From Tricholoma matsutake (taxonomy: Eukaryota; Basidiomycota; Agaricomycetes; Agaricales; Tricholomataceae), in contig AP026544.2 of assembly GCA_026075535.2 (NCBI GenBank), positions 3,038,001 through 3,102,000 of the forward strand: a stretch of 64,000 nucleotides of DNA, read 5' to 3'. Position numbers and translations under genes: made by a program. Shown here piece after piece: positions 21,230 through 31,433 of this stretch (its first letter is position 1; every line of letters starts with the position of its first letter). The notes under the pieces were generated by a model, which saw only the letters and a program-made list of their open reading frames with translations, was not told the origin of the DNA and made no database searches.

Positions 21230-22213
21230 CTCTTGCTCAGTTAGCTCTGAATCATCCTCCGACTCATCATCCCTCGGCAGGCTGCAGTGGTGGCTATGGA
21301 ATGCCTGGCGCGTCGTGATGAGCAAGCACACCTCGCACTTGGCAAACAGGCCGAAGAATTCAACTTCCATTAGCCCAGGCCTATCCATGGATCCAAGCTT
21401 CGAGAATTTGCGCCAGTCAGTTTCATAGCCAAGATCCACGTGCTCAGCGGAATGGGGCACTTCAGTTAAGTCTACACCTAGGCTTAGCTCGAATGTTTCG
21501 GGGCTGCTCTTCACTTACCTGCTTCCGCATAGGTCCGCTTCAACGGCCTTGGGATGCACTCTAATTCCCAGTGATGTAGGACTTGGGGAGGGCACAACAC
21601 GTCGCTTTCTTCATAACATGCGGTAAGCACTTTGAGCTCCCGGGAAACCTCCCAACTTACCTCGATGTGGAAACGTCCGCACTGGAATGCCATCCACCTG
21701 GTATACCCTCTGCAATGGCACTGGCCTGCTGTGAACACCTGCTGCATTCCTAGGTAAAGACGAAGACTGACCCAGGTATCCGCATCGGCTGTTTGCACAT
21801 TCGGCAACGTACTCCCCTGCGTAGCATCCAAAGACTGGTATGTATATGGCTGCTTCCGTGAAGGCCGGCTCTTCACTAACCCGTTGAAGCAACGGACACA
21901 GGCAGCTGGGCCCAAGGAATTGGTAATGTTCGCGATAATCACGCAGTGCGCTCGGCACTACGCGCTTCCTTGCATGGACGGGCCTTTATACGGCTATCAG
22001 TAGTGCAGCTGCAAGGTTCCAAGCTACGCACCAGTGCCATTTGGTCAGCTTCAGTGTAGCTGGATCGAGAGACCAGACGACATTTGTCGAGTTGTATACC
22101 TTGCTGAGCAATATCTGCCGGTACGTTGGGATGGTGGTCGCCGTCAGCAGCTGTGGGTGCCCGGGCATGAGGAAAGGAACCAGAGCTGGACAAAGGCGAG
22201 GAGTGCAATTCAA
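21230..22213 (-). CDS. Hypothetical protein, paralogue B
   Basis: Minus-strand gene with several short exons, from about 22180 down to 21230. The first exon carries MPGHPQLLTATTIPTYRQIL and the helix-like YNSTNVVWSLDPATLKLTKWHWCVAW, similar to paralogue A. The last exon, 21514-21230, ends in a strongly acidic tail DDESEDDSELTEQE and contains two cysteines in AKCEVCLL. I recognise no family. It shares exon order and many DNA phrases with the 17.8-18.6 kb copy. Exon borders are not secure. Confidence 0.45.
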
Positions 22214-22387
22214 CGCTGGGTGTTAAGTTGGACTTTGTTGGTTGAATTGACCAGGCATTTATAGGCTGCTAGCTTTGAAATGAGTCATCATTACTCCACC
22301 GTGACTCAGATTGACTGGCTCTGAGTCAGTGTGGTCGCTAAAAGGTGGCGCGGCAAGCAGCCCTGGATCTCATCTCCTTCCTTGGTG

Positions 22388-22405
22388 CCCCCCCCCCCCC
22401 CCCCC
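22388..22405 (+). repeat. Homopolymer run of 18 C
   Basis: An uninterrupted C tract just 5' of the start codon of the DUF6698-like gene. Its length may be unstable or misread. Confidence 0.9.
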
Positions 22406-22417
22406 GTTGTATCCCCC

Positions 22418-23826
22418 ATGCCGGATGAGAACTCTCCTCCAGACAATGCTACAAGTGCCAATGCCCTCAAGCTTGGGAACAGGAAAAAGCCGTGAGTCAA
22501 TTGTATTTCCACCATGCCATGCTCTAATGCTACTGCTCAGCCGTGCCAGTGATCCCTTTGTTCATTACAGGAGACATTTCGGCCAAACCGTGCATGCGAT
22601 GTGCAGCATCCAAGCATTGCTGACCAACGGCATAGTTCACATGGGTGAGGAAGCAGAAGTCGTAGAAGAGTCACTCACTCCAGAGCAAGTATCATGCTTA
22701 ATTACTAGCAATCTACTTCTCAGCTAATACATTCTTCCATGTTGCAGGGCCAGAAAAGAGCATAGAGTGTTCCAAAAACTCTTGCGCATAGTGCCCCATC
22801 TTCCGGAGCACCTCATGGAAGCTTCTAATGAAGAGTGCATGGCGATAGCAGATTTAGTATGTTTTTTGCTCCATGAATCCATATACCCTTCCTCACCCAT
22901 TAAAGATTCAAAAGGGCATATCCAGCGCAAGATCAGACGATACTAAGAGCTTGAAGGGTGTTGTTCTGGAGTGGATGAGCCCCCCTGGCATACCCTTAAA
23001 CCCACCCCTCTCCCGGAATGTCAAGACAAACAGGGGCTATCACCATCCTGTCACTGGCACCCTCCTCTGTCCTGCTGGTCTAGACTGGAACAATGCGGAG
23101 TCAGTGTTCCTTCTTTTGCATACGTTGTTTGCACCATTGATTCCCACATTTAGCATACGTGAAAAACTTTCTAGTGGCAAAATGCCCGTCCGCGGTGATC
23201 AGTGGCCAATGCTGGTGTACGCAGGCCAGGAGTATGATCCCCAAGACCCTTGGGAGGGGCTGTTTAGAAGCCGTATTCTTATTTGGGTTTGGATGCATTT
23301 TTCCTCTTCATCTGTTATTGACTCAGTCGCGTGCAGGCGTTCAAGCACATCTTTACCTCACCCAGTTCGGTAGAGAAAGAGGTGAAAGCAACAAGATCGG
23401 GCAATGCTCGTATCCATGGGATGACTCGGGTCACTACAGCCTCCCTGGCCTACGTAGCTATGCAGGTGAGTTGGGAGTTGGCGCACTAGTAATCCACTAC
23501 TGATGACCAACCAGCTTCGCTTCGCATTATCATCCTCTTCGGTGTTCAGTAGGTCGGATGCCGTGACGGATTCCGAACAATTTTACGAAAGTGTCTTGGA
23601 CTTCTTGGATGATCCAGAGGAGAAGGTAGAGGTGGGTGATCTGTTGAACTGGTGGAACTGGTAGGTGTCAATAAATTGCATTCATGGCAGCAGCTGATTC
23701 TCCTGATAGCCAGATATTTCCAAGCCATGTCATGCCTGAGCATGCAGTCACAAAACAGAGCGCGCTAGCCAAACTGAAGGAGCAAAGGGCGCTGAAGCAG
23801 GCGCAGTTGAATGGGGGGGTGTCGTA
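22418..23826 (+). CDS. Basidiomycete family protein, DUF6698-like
   Basis: Start ATG at 22418 (MPDENSPPDNATS). Exons can be chained by short introns: 22492-22570; one near 22690-22746; 22870-22918 (49 bp, joining MAIADL to IQKGISSARSDDTK); and further ones near 23110-23155, 23285-23336, 23465-23548 and 23661-23710. The end is QLNGGVS at 23826. Conserved runs typical of the family: HFGQTVHAMCSIQALLTNGI, RVFQKLLRIVPHLPEHLM, SARSDDTKSLKGVVLEW, NRGYHHPVTGTLLCPAGLDW, VRGDQWPMLVYAGQEYDPQD and the late ARIHGMTRVTTASLAYVAMQ. The function is unknown in the family, which is large in Agaricomycetes and varies in copy number. The second junction is not perfectly resolved. Confidence 0.68.
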
Positions 23827-23829
23827 AAA

Positions 23830-24170
23830 TACCAGCTAGCTTTAGATTTACAATGCAATTGGTTTTCTTACAAGCACCAAGCGAAATGAGAGTGACTGAT
23901 CAGAGGGTAAATCACTGCCATGTACCGGTCAGTTCTCACAAGGATGAAGTGGGCTCATATTTCTTACCCATCTTACAGGATACGGAGTCCAGACAGCTGA
24001 TGACTGATGGATGGCAGAATTGGTGCTTCAGACGATATATATCCAGTCTTTTTCTGAAGCCACAGATTTACATCTCCTGTATACCTTGTAATGTATGGAA
24101 TTTGGAGGACAGTGTCTGAGGGATATCGATGTTGGTGCTTATGGTAGAAGTCACACAGACTTTCCCTTCT
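23830..24170. other. Intergenic stretch, no gene seen
   Basis: Between the DUF6698-like gene and the satellite array; only short frames. Confidence 0.4.
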
Positions 24171-24173
24171 TAC

Positions 24174-25290
24174 AAGTGTTGGGACTATGGGTAGTTTTTG
24201 CTCATTCTGTCATTAAATTTGCAGACCTGCCTTTCCGATGCATATGATCCATGCTAGCATTTCTTACAGACTTTCGCAACCAGTTGCTTCTGTGTAGCAA
24301 TTTGTAAGGGCTGTCTTTCTGGCATAGGTTATGCATTTCACCACTCTTGCGCTATATCATAAAGGTGTGGACTACAGGTGGTTTATGGCCACTATTCTAC
24401 ACATCCCACAGGCTCAGCAGTCAGATATCTCATACCCTACATTCGCATCTCTTACAGACCTTCTCAAGCCACTGCTGTCAGACAACAGTTGATCTGCAGA
24501 GCCTTTCAGACATATCATGTAATCTCCTATCATTATGGGACTGTAGGTGTGTTTTCATCGATCTTTTGCCTATTGTGCTGATTTGTCACACTTTTACCAA
24601 TTCCGCAGGTTTGTCAACCTGATGTTCCTTATAAGCGTTGGGACAACAAGTGGATTTTCATTGCTCTTTTCTAAATTTCACAGAATTGTCGGTCCGATGC
24701 TTCAAGGCCTTTTCCTGCATGTCTTACAGAACTTCTGAAGCAACTGCTTCCTGGCAGCTGCTGATCAGCATCACCCACCTGATATAGCTGGCTGAATCCA
24801 CCACCACTGCCGTCCTTTATAAAGGTTGGGACCACAGGTGGCTTTCTGTCTGTCTTTTGCAATTTTTTCTGATGCACCATCCTTTTACCAATTCCAGAGG
24901 TTTGCCAGTCTGATACCTCATGGTCTATACTCACAATTCTTACAAATTTTCTCAAGTAATCACTTCCAGGCAGCAGTTGATCAGTGAGGCCATCCTGATA
25001 TAGCTGGTGGAATCTGCCATCGCTACCATCCTTTATAAGTGTTGGGACAACAGGTGGATTTTCGTCGCTCTTTTCTAAATTTCACAGATTTGTCAGTCTG
25101 ACACTTCAAGGCCTGTTCCTGCATGGCTTCCAAATCTTCAGAAGTAACTGCTTCCTGGCTGCTGCTGATCAACCGTACCCACCTGATATAGCTGGCAGAA
25201 TCTGCCGTCTCTACCGTCCTTTATAAGTGTTGGGACCAAAGGTGGACTTTTGTCACTCTTTTCTAAATTTCACTGATCAATCACACTTGA
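24174..25290 (+). repeat. Satellite-like array, unit about 190-215 bp, six diverged copies
   Basis: The marker phrase GTTGGGACNACAGGTGG recurs near 24178, 24364 (degenerate), 24636, 24826, 25040 and 25226. Each unit continues with CTTTTCTAAATTTCACAGA, a TCTGATNCTTCAAGGCC stretch and CTTCCTGG..GCTGCTGATCA, ending CACCTGATATAGCTGG and TCCTTTATAA. No long ORF spans it. Confidence 0.8.
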
Positions 25291-25504
25291 TATCTCTGTT
25301 CATTAAATTTCACATCTGTATACTACTTGTTCAACTACTACCATAAATTTCAAAAGCTCAATTCTGAGTGCACTGTTGAAATTTGTCAACACTACCATCC
25401 TTTAAAAACCCTTTTCAGACCGTATATAAGAATTGCAAATATTATTGTTATTTTGGATATTTTAAGGGATTATCAAGCCTTAACCTTTTCGGCCCAAAAC
25501 CCAG

Positions 25505-25660
25505 ATGGCATGCATGGGAGTGGGTTCAGGTGCATGGAGTCACCATGCATCAAGGTGTCTCCCATCGGAAGTGAGTCGAGTTGAACAAGAAAATTAAAGT
25601 ACCCGGTCTTGCCGGCGTACGTCTGGTCATCGTGGGTTATGATAACAGAAAATTGTAACA
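25505..25660 (-). repeat. Gypsy-1 3' LTR, truncated
   Basis: Ends (plus reading) ..CAGAAAATTGTAACA, whose complement starts TGTTACAATTTTCTG. It aligns with 31955-32110. The remaining roughly 520 bp of the LTR are missing at 25505, where unrelated AT-rich DNA begins. Confidence 0.8.
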
Positions 25661-25680
25661 TCACCCTCTCTCTATCTTCG
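25661..25680 (-). other. Polypurine tract of Gypsy-1
   Basis: On the minus strand AGATAGAGAGAGGGTGA directly precedes the LTR start TGTTACA. Gypsy-2 has a similar GAGAGGGGGTGA before its 3' LTR. Confidence 0.7.
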
Positions 25681-25683
25681 AAG

Positions 25684-26040
25684 TCACTGACTTCGAATAA
25701 TATCTTCGTTCCTTCTCCGGGGTCTGGTCGGATGTGGTCTGGATAGATGAATGGGTTGGGGTCGAGGGGTGCGATGGAGGAATAACTTGTGTCCAAACTC
25801 GGACCATGATCGGGTTCTTCTGGTTCGTGCTGCCTTAGGCAGTGGTGTCAGCGGGGTGGTGATCTTGTAGAGAGATGGGTTCTCCATAGGGCATTGTAGA
25901 ATGGAGAATTCGATGTCTGTAATCGGGGGTTCGGGTCTTGGTCGAAAGATGGCATAGAGGTAGAATACAAAGGTCAGGGCCATGGCCACAGCTAGGATCA
26001 TGCCAACGACGATGGCGAGGACCTCAATTCCTGTGGGCAT
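25684..26040 (-). CDS. Extra ORF of Gypsy-1 with one predicted membrane helix
   Basis: 118 codons starting 10 bp downstream of the pol stop. It begins MPTGIEVLAIVVGMILAVAM and continues hydrophobic to about residue 32, a strong single membrane segment with few residues before it. A basic, proline-rich tail of about 85 residues follows (RTRRTRSW, RPHPTRPRRRNED). No retroviral envelope features such as cysteine pairs or a furin site are visible. It could be an env-like accessory protein, a captured host fragment or a chance frame. The conserved position between chromodomain and polypurine tract makes chance less likely. Confidence 0.45.
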   Translation of the reverse strand: MPTGIEVLAIVVGMILAVAMALTFVFYLYAIFRPRPEPPITDIEFSILQCPMENPSLYKITTPLTPLPKAARTRRTRSWSEFGHKLFLHRTPRPQPIHLSRPHPTRPRRRNEDIIRSQ

Positions 26041-26050
26041 TGTTCCACCT

Positions 26051-26923
26051 CTACAGCCGTCGCCATTGTTTATATGCTCCTAGAATTCTTTTGGCATGTT
26101 TTAGGTTTCCCTTGGGCTCCCATGAGTTTTCCGAGGTCGGGTATCCGACCCATTTCACTAGGAAGTGCATGGTCCTTCCTTTCTTCTTGTGTCTGATGAT
26201 CACTTCCACTTCATATTCCGATTCACCTTCTATCAGATCAGGTGGCGGTTCTGGAAAGTTCGGTCCATGTGTCTCGGTTTCTTTATATGGGGAAAGGAGC
26301 GCTGCATGGAACACCGGGTGTATCTTCCACTGTTCTGGCAGCTTCAGTCGGTAGGAGAGTGGGCTCAGGACCTTCTCGATAGAGAACGGTCCTTCTCTTT
26401 TTGGTGCAAGCTTCTTTGTTTGGTGCGTCGTTCTGAGGTTCTTTGCTTCTAGCCACACTCTGTCTCCTTCTTTGAACGGGGTGAAGTGCCTTGTTGTTCT
26501 TTCCGCCATCATTTGTCTGGCCAACTCATGAGTTGCCTTCACTTCATCTCGGGCCCATTGCAGTGCAACTATTCATTTTTCTATGGCTGGTATGTTCGTC
26601 TTCAGGTAGGGGAGTGGGATCGCCTTGGGCTCATAGCCCATCATGAGGTAGAATGGGGAGTTCTTCTGTACGGAGTGCATTCTCTGGTTGTGCATGAACT
26701 CTGCGGTCAGGAGGAGGTGCTTCCAATTCTCCTGGTTGTTTGAGCAGAAGATCCATAAGTATACTTCCACTTCCTGGTTCACCCGTTCTGTCTCCCCATC
26801 GGTCTGGGGGTGGTATGCTGTGCTCATTGCCAGCTTGATTCCGAGCAGTCTTCCTAGCTCCTGGAACAGCTGCGAGGCAAATCTGGGATCTCTGTCAGAG
26901 ATGATGTTGTCTGGGAGGCCAAA
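26051..26923 (-). pseudogene. Gypsy-1 integrase C-terminal half and chromodomain
   Basis: Two open stretches. 26923-26573 contains the second catalytic Asp (SDRDPRF, just upstream of the first Met) and the Glu context [16 protein letters not shown]. 26542-26051 contains the GPY-like part (GPFSIEKVLSPLSYRLKLP) and a chromodomain with YEVEVIIRHKKKGRTMHFLV and WVGYPTSENSWEP. They are separated by a single TGA after AIEK where CGA is plausible. Chromodomains target integration to modified histones. Confidence 0.8.
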
Positions 26924-27739
26924 TCATTTGTAGACATTGTCTAGATAGAGGGTGGCCGCTCCCAATGCATCCACAGTTTTCCTGCAAGGGATAAAAATTA
27001 CCCCCTTTGTAAGCCCATGGTCTACCATGACCATGAGTGCATCATAACCATCGGACTCTGGTAGGTCGGTTATGAAGTCTGTCGTCACCATCGCGAATGG
27101 TCTCGTTGCTTCAGATCTGATCGGTTGCAGTGGGGGTGTCGTTGGGTGGGTGTTGACCTTCATTTGCTGGCATGTAGCACATCCAGTGACATAGTTCTTG
27201 ATGTATGTCATCATTCCTGGCCACCAGTAGTCCCTCCTGATCATTTCGGTTGTCTGCCATTGTCCCGGGTGTCCACTGGTTACTCCTTCGTGGTATTTTT
27301 GCACCAGTTTCTTCTGTAGATCTCCGTTGTCCAGGACATAGCATCTGTCTTGGAAGAATAGGAGGCCATCTTCTATCTTCCAGTCTTCCAATGCTGACTT
27401 TATTGGCGGCATTCCCTTGGTTTTTAGCGCCTTGATTGCGCTTTTCACCAGGTCATCTTTCATGATACTCCCTGCAAGTAAGTCATGCATTTCGGTGTCA
27501 ATGAATTTCATGAATACTGCTTCCGGCAGCATTGTGACGTCTTCATTATTGTTGTCTTCTTCCAGTACGTGATCCGCTCTCCGTGATAATGCATCGCTCT
27601 GCACCATCTGTGATCCAGGCACATGGACAATTTGCAAGTCAAATTCCGATAGGAATAGGCTCCACCTTGCCTGTCGTCTGTTCAGTTTCTGTGCCATTTG
27701 GAAGTACGTCAAGTTCTTGTGGTCCGACAGGATTACCAC
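26924..27739 (-). pseudogene. Gypsy-1 RNase H end and integrase N-terminal half
   Basis: RNase H tail (VILSDHKNLTYFQMAQKLNR, RRQARWSLFLSEFD, DALSRRADH), then the integrase zinc-binding module H..HPGQW..C..C (YHEGVTSGHPGQWQTTEMIR, GCATCQQMK) and the first catalytic Asp in VTTDFITDLPE. It ends at TGA after NVYK, directly before FGLP, where arginine CGA is expected. Confidence 0.82.
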
Positions 27740-27784
27740 CGGGTGTTCTGAACCCAGTAGGTAGTGTCTCCAGGTCTCTAGCGA

Positions 27785-29494
27785 TCATATTATTGCTAGC
27801 AGCTCCCTGTTGTAAATCTCATAGTTCCGTTCCGTTGGTGTTAGCGCATGCAATATGTATCCACACGGATGCCAGTCCCCATTCATATCCCTTTGTCTCA
27901 GCACTCCTCCTGTCGCATGTTTTGAGGCGTCTGATTTGATCGTGAATGGCTTTGTCGGGTCTGGCATCAGCAGTACTGGTGCTTCTGCAAATTTCCTTTT
28001 CAGCGTTTGAAAGGCCTGTTCGCATTCTGTTGTCCAGTCGAACATTTTGTTCTTCTTCGTCAGTTCATTAAGCGGCCTGCTTGTCTCTGCAAAATGTCCG
28101 ATAAACTTCCTGTAGAAGTTTCCAAATCCCAGGAAAGATCTGACTGCCTTTACATTTGTCGGGGTTGGCCAATCCTGTATACCTGCCAGTTTCGTGTTGT
28201 CCATGGCAATTTCATTGGGTTGGATGATCAGACCCAAGAATTCCACTTTGTGGACATTGAATTTGCATTTCTCTGGTTTCAGGTATAAGTTGTTTTCTGC
28301 CAGTCTTTGCAGTACCCTCTTTGTCCTTTCCTGGTGTTCGTTCTGATCCTTGGAGAATATCAGGATGTTGTCCATGTAAATCACGAGCCATCCTTCTCCG
28401 ATCATGTCGCAGAATATCTCATTCATCATTGCCTGGAAGGTCGCCGGTGAGTTGCACAATCCAAAGAACATCACCATTGGCTCAAACAGCCCCCTGTTCG
28501 TTTTGAAGGCTGCTTTCCATTGATCTCCATCCTTGATTCTGACGTTGTGATATCCCCATCGGATGTCCAATTTCGTAAACCATTTTGCCCCTCTCAGTTT
28601 GTCCAACAGGTCTCCTACCAGTGGCAGTGGGTAGGTGTTCTTGATCGTTCCGTTGTTCAAATACCTGTAATCTTGGCAGGGTTGTAGCGCATCCAAGTCC
28701 TTCTTCGCAATGAAGAAGAATGGTGATGCCATGGGCAATTTCGATGGTCGAATGTATCCCTTCTGTAGGCTTTTGTCAAGAAACTCATCAAGTTTCTTTT
28801 GTTCTGCTGGTGACAATGGATAAACTCTGCAATCCTTTGCTGTAAAGTCCATTTTCAGTTCGATCGCATGATCCCAGGGTCTTGATTCTGGGAATCTCTC
28901 TGATGCTTCCTTTTCGAATATCTGTCGGTACTCCCTGTACTGTTCGGGGAGTAGTTCATCGAGGGTCTTTTGTTCGGGGTCTCCTTCCTTCTTGTGTGTC
29001 AGGTGTTGTGAGACCGATGTTTTTGCCCTGATCCAGATATTTTGTCCATAAGCATATTGCGGTGATCCTTTTGCCTTTATGATCCGAGAGATTGTCTTCA
29101 TCGTCTGAGAATATCCATATCTTGGCTCGTCATACTCCTCTGTCAGTGGTGTCTTAGCTGGTTCGAATATTCCAATGATGGGTTCTCCTTGGATGTAGGT
29201 GACCAGTAGCTCGTCGTCTTCTATCTTTAGTTTGGGTGTCTCTTTTGGTTGTTCCATTGCCTGTTCCATTGCCTGTTTGTGGTTTGCCTGTGCTGGGTTT
29301 TCCTTCCCAGTGTCTTCTTTGTCTTGCGGCCCAATGGGTTCCGCATTCTGAAGAGTCATGATCGCAATCTCTTCATCGTCTATTTCTTCAATCATCGCCT
29401 TTCTTGTCTCGATGGGCATCTTGCTTCTTCTTGGTTCAGCATGGAGGGCTCCCCCCATTAATCTTGCCTTGGCGAAGATTCTTTGGCAATCCAT
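27785..29494 (-). pseudogene. Gypsy-1 reverse transcriptase and RNase H start
   Basis: Conserved blocks: FEKEASERFPESRPWDHAIE, VYPLSPAEQKKLDEFL, MASPFFFIAKKD, QDYRYLN, FTKLDIRWGYHNVRIKDGD, FGLCNSPATFQAMMN and VIYMDNILIFS. The usual YMDD is YMDN: the second catalytic Asp codon GAC has become AAC through a GACGAC to GACAAC change at CpG. RNase H begins IKSDASKHATGGVL. The ORF ends at TGA in an ELLAII-stop-SLETWRHYL context, again consistent with CGA. Upstream frames 29720-29495 continue the linker with more TGA stops. Confidence 0.88.
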
Positions 29495-29719
29495 TCACCA
29501 TTCTTCGTTTGTTGGTTTCTCTTTCTTCAGGGTAATGTTTTCCCTGTGTTTCGTGACTATTTGGGCCAATGTCAGTCGTCTTTCTTCTTTCTTGGCGGCC
29601 AGTTTCTCCAGTTCTCTGGTTGCCACCTTTTTCCATTGTGCTCATTCTTCCTTGGCAGTTTTCTTCTTGAGGGCAAGCCTTTCTTGTCCTTTGGCGACGA
29701 TCTTTTGGCACCATGCCTG

Positions 29720-30292
29720 TCACTCTTCTTTCATCATGTCTAGGGGGTCCTTCTTCTTTTCGGTTCCCCTCTGGCACCATGACAAGTATTCATTGTCAGT
29801 TTTCTTGGTCTGTACCCTACCGATAAGGGTTCTTCCTCTTCCATATGAGAATTCAGGATGGGTCTTGTCATTTGTCCTGAATTGAAAGGTTCCAATTCTC
29901 CAGTCGATTACTGGGTTGATTCTCCTGAGCCATGGCAAGCCCAAGATGACTGATTCCTTTCCCAGTCCTGCAATGAGGAAGGTTGTTGGGAAGGTTCTTC
30001 CATTGATCGTCAGGAGTTCCCTAGCATAGTGGGAAATCTCCCCTTTCTTGTTTGGGGTTCCGTCCACGTTCTTGACCTTGATCACCTTCTCCAGGGGGTG
30101 CAGCTCAAATCCGCTGCTCTCCGCGAATTCATGACTCATGAATATCCCTCCCGCTCCAGAGTTGAGTAGGGCTTCGGTTTCGATGGCTTTCCCTCTGCCT
30201 GCTCCTAGCACTTTGACATCTAAACACATAGATTGATTCTTCAAAGTGGCTAGTAGTACAGAGCAGACAGAGAGTTCGGTGGTACCTGGCAT
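29720..30292 (-). pseudogene. Gypsy-1 aspartic protease with mutated active site
   Basis: Retropepsin-like domain: active-site run EALLNSGAGGIFMSHEFA, flap region VKNVDGTPNKKGEI and the late hydrophobic motif VILGLPWLRRINP. The catalytic Asp of the usual D-S-G is Asn here (AAC at about 30162, minus strand), explainable by CTCGAC to CTCAAC. It would process Gag-Pol inside particles; this copy could not. Confidence 0.8.
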
Positions 30293-30409
30293 CGAGGCAG
30301 GCCACCTCTTTAAAAACCCTCATCCTCAATTGCAGCGAGAGCTTCCTTCTTTTATTCTTCATCAAGTTCTCCTACGATCGCTCGGATCCTCGAGTAGGCT
30401 TCCTTGCCT

Positions 30410-31420
30410 TTATTCTTTGGGAATGGCCGGTCCTCGGTCCTCTTTTCCCCTTTCTTGTGTTCGGTCGCTCTGATGGCACACAAAGCACAATCCTTTCTTC
30501 ATATGTTCAATCCTCTCCTGGTAGGAGAGTCGGTTGATTTCGAGTGGAGTCTCCTTTGCTTGGGAGCTCGGTAGCTTCTTCATCAAAGCCTCCTGCAGCT
30601 TTCCTGTTATGGCTTTTGCTCTCCTCCACTGTCCATCGTACTTGGAAGTGGCGTTGATCATTCCTTCCAAGGTCGTCGGGATCATTTCCATATTGAATAC
30701 TCTTTCAAGGAGCTTGGGGTTCAACCCATCCATAAAGAGTTCAATGAGGGCAGTGTCATCATTGATTCCCGCCTTCTCTCGCAGGATTCGGAACTGCGCT
30801 ATGTAGTCCTCCAGGTCCTGTCCCTGCTTCAATGTTTTCATTTCTGTCCTGGCTCTGCCAGCTTCGTTGATCAGTGTGAACGCTGTCTTGAGCGCCGATT
30901 CAAAGGCTGACCATGTTCCTAGGTCTTCCTTTTCTGCCCATGTCTGTGCCCAGGGTGCAGCGGTTCCTCCGTTCATGAAGGACAATGTGAAGATGATCTT
31001 CTTCTTGTCGGTGTTGTAGATTCCATGGTTCACTGTCAAATAGAGTTTCACTTCTTGTAAGAACTTTGCAGTTCTAGTTCGGTCCCCTGTGAAGTCGGAG
31101 GGGTTCGTATTCTGATCTCCTTGGTCGATGTGGTGGGTTCGGTAGACATGTTGGCATTGTCGTCAGATAGGGAGAATGGATCTCGTTCTGGGGTTTCTTC
31201 TTTATTGAAGGATCTAAAATCCTCTTCGTCGAGGTATCAGGGTTCTTCGTCACTGGTTCTCCTTGAGAACCACTTCTGTGCTGGTTCCGAGTATTGTACT
31301 AGTCGACCCTGGTACCTATACCACGGGGTTCTTCCTGATGATGATGCTCCAGTTGGAGGTCTGTCTGGGCTTTGTCTGAAAGACGTTGTGTCTGCACCTA
31401 GGTAGGTGGACTGCATAGAT
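30410..31420 (-). pseudogene. Gypsy-1 gag
   Basis: Retrotrans_gag core in 31051-30410: WAQTWAEKEDLGTWSAFESA, FTLINEAGRARTEMKTLKQG and IAQFRILREKAGINDDTALI. At the end CFVC-H starts a zinc knuckle whose last cysteine is lost after a frameshift. Upstream coding sequence (31420-31052), including MSTEPTTSTKE and an acidic DDEEDFRSF-like stretch, is in another frame, so a 1-bp shift lies near 31100, and a TGA at about 31225 sits where CGA fits. Confidence 0.7.
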
Positions 31421-31433
31421 CAGCTTGACCTTT

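Noticed and set aside
22388..22405. Regulatory C tract
   Set aside because: An 18-C homopolymer alone does not support a function; noted only as a repeat.
24174..25290. CRISPR-like array
   Set aside because: Units are about 200 bp, diverged over their full length and without short identical repeats with unique spacers; the genome is eukaryotic.
25684..26040. Envelope glycoprotein gene
   Set aside because: Only 118 codons with one membrane helix; no signal peptide plus ectodomain, no cysteine pattern or cleavage site.
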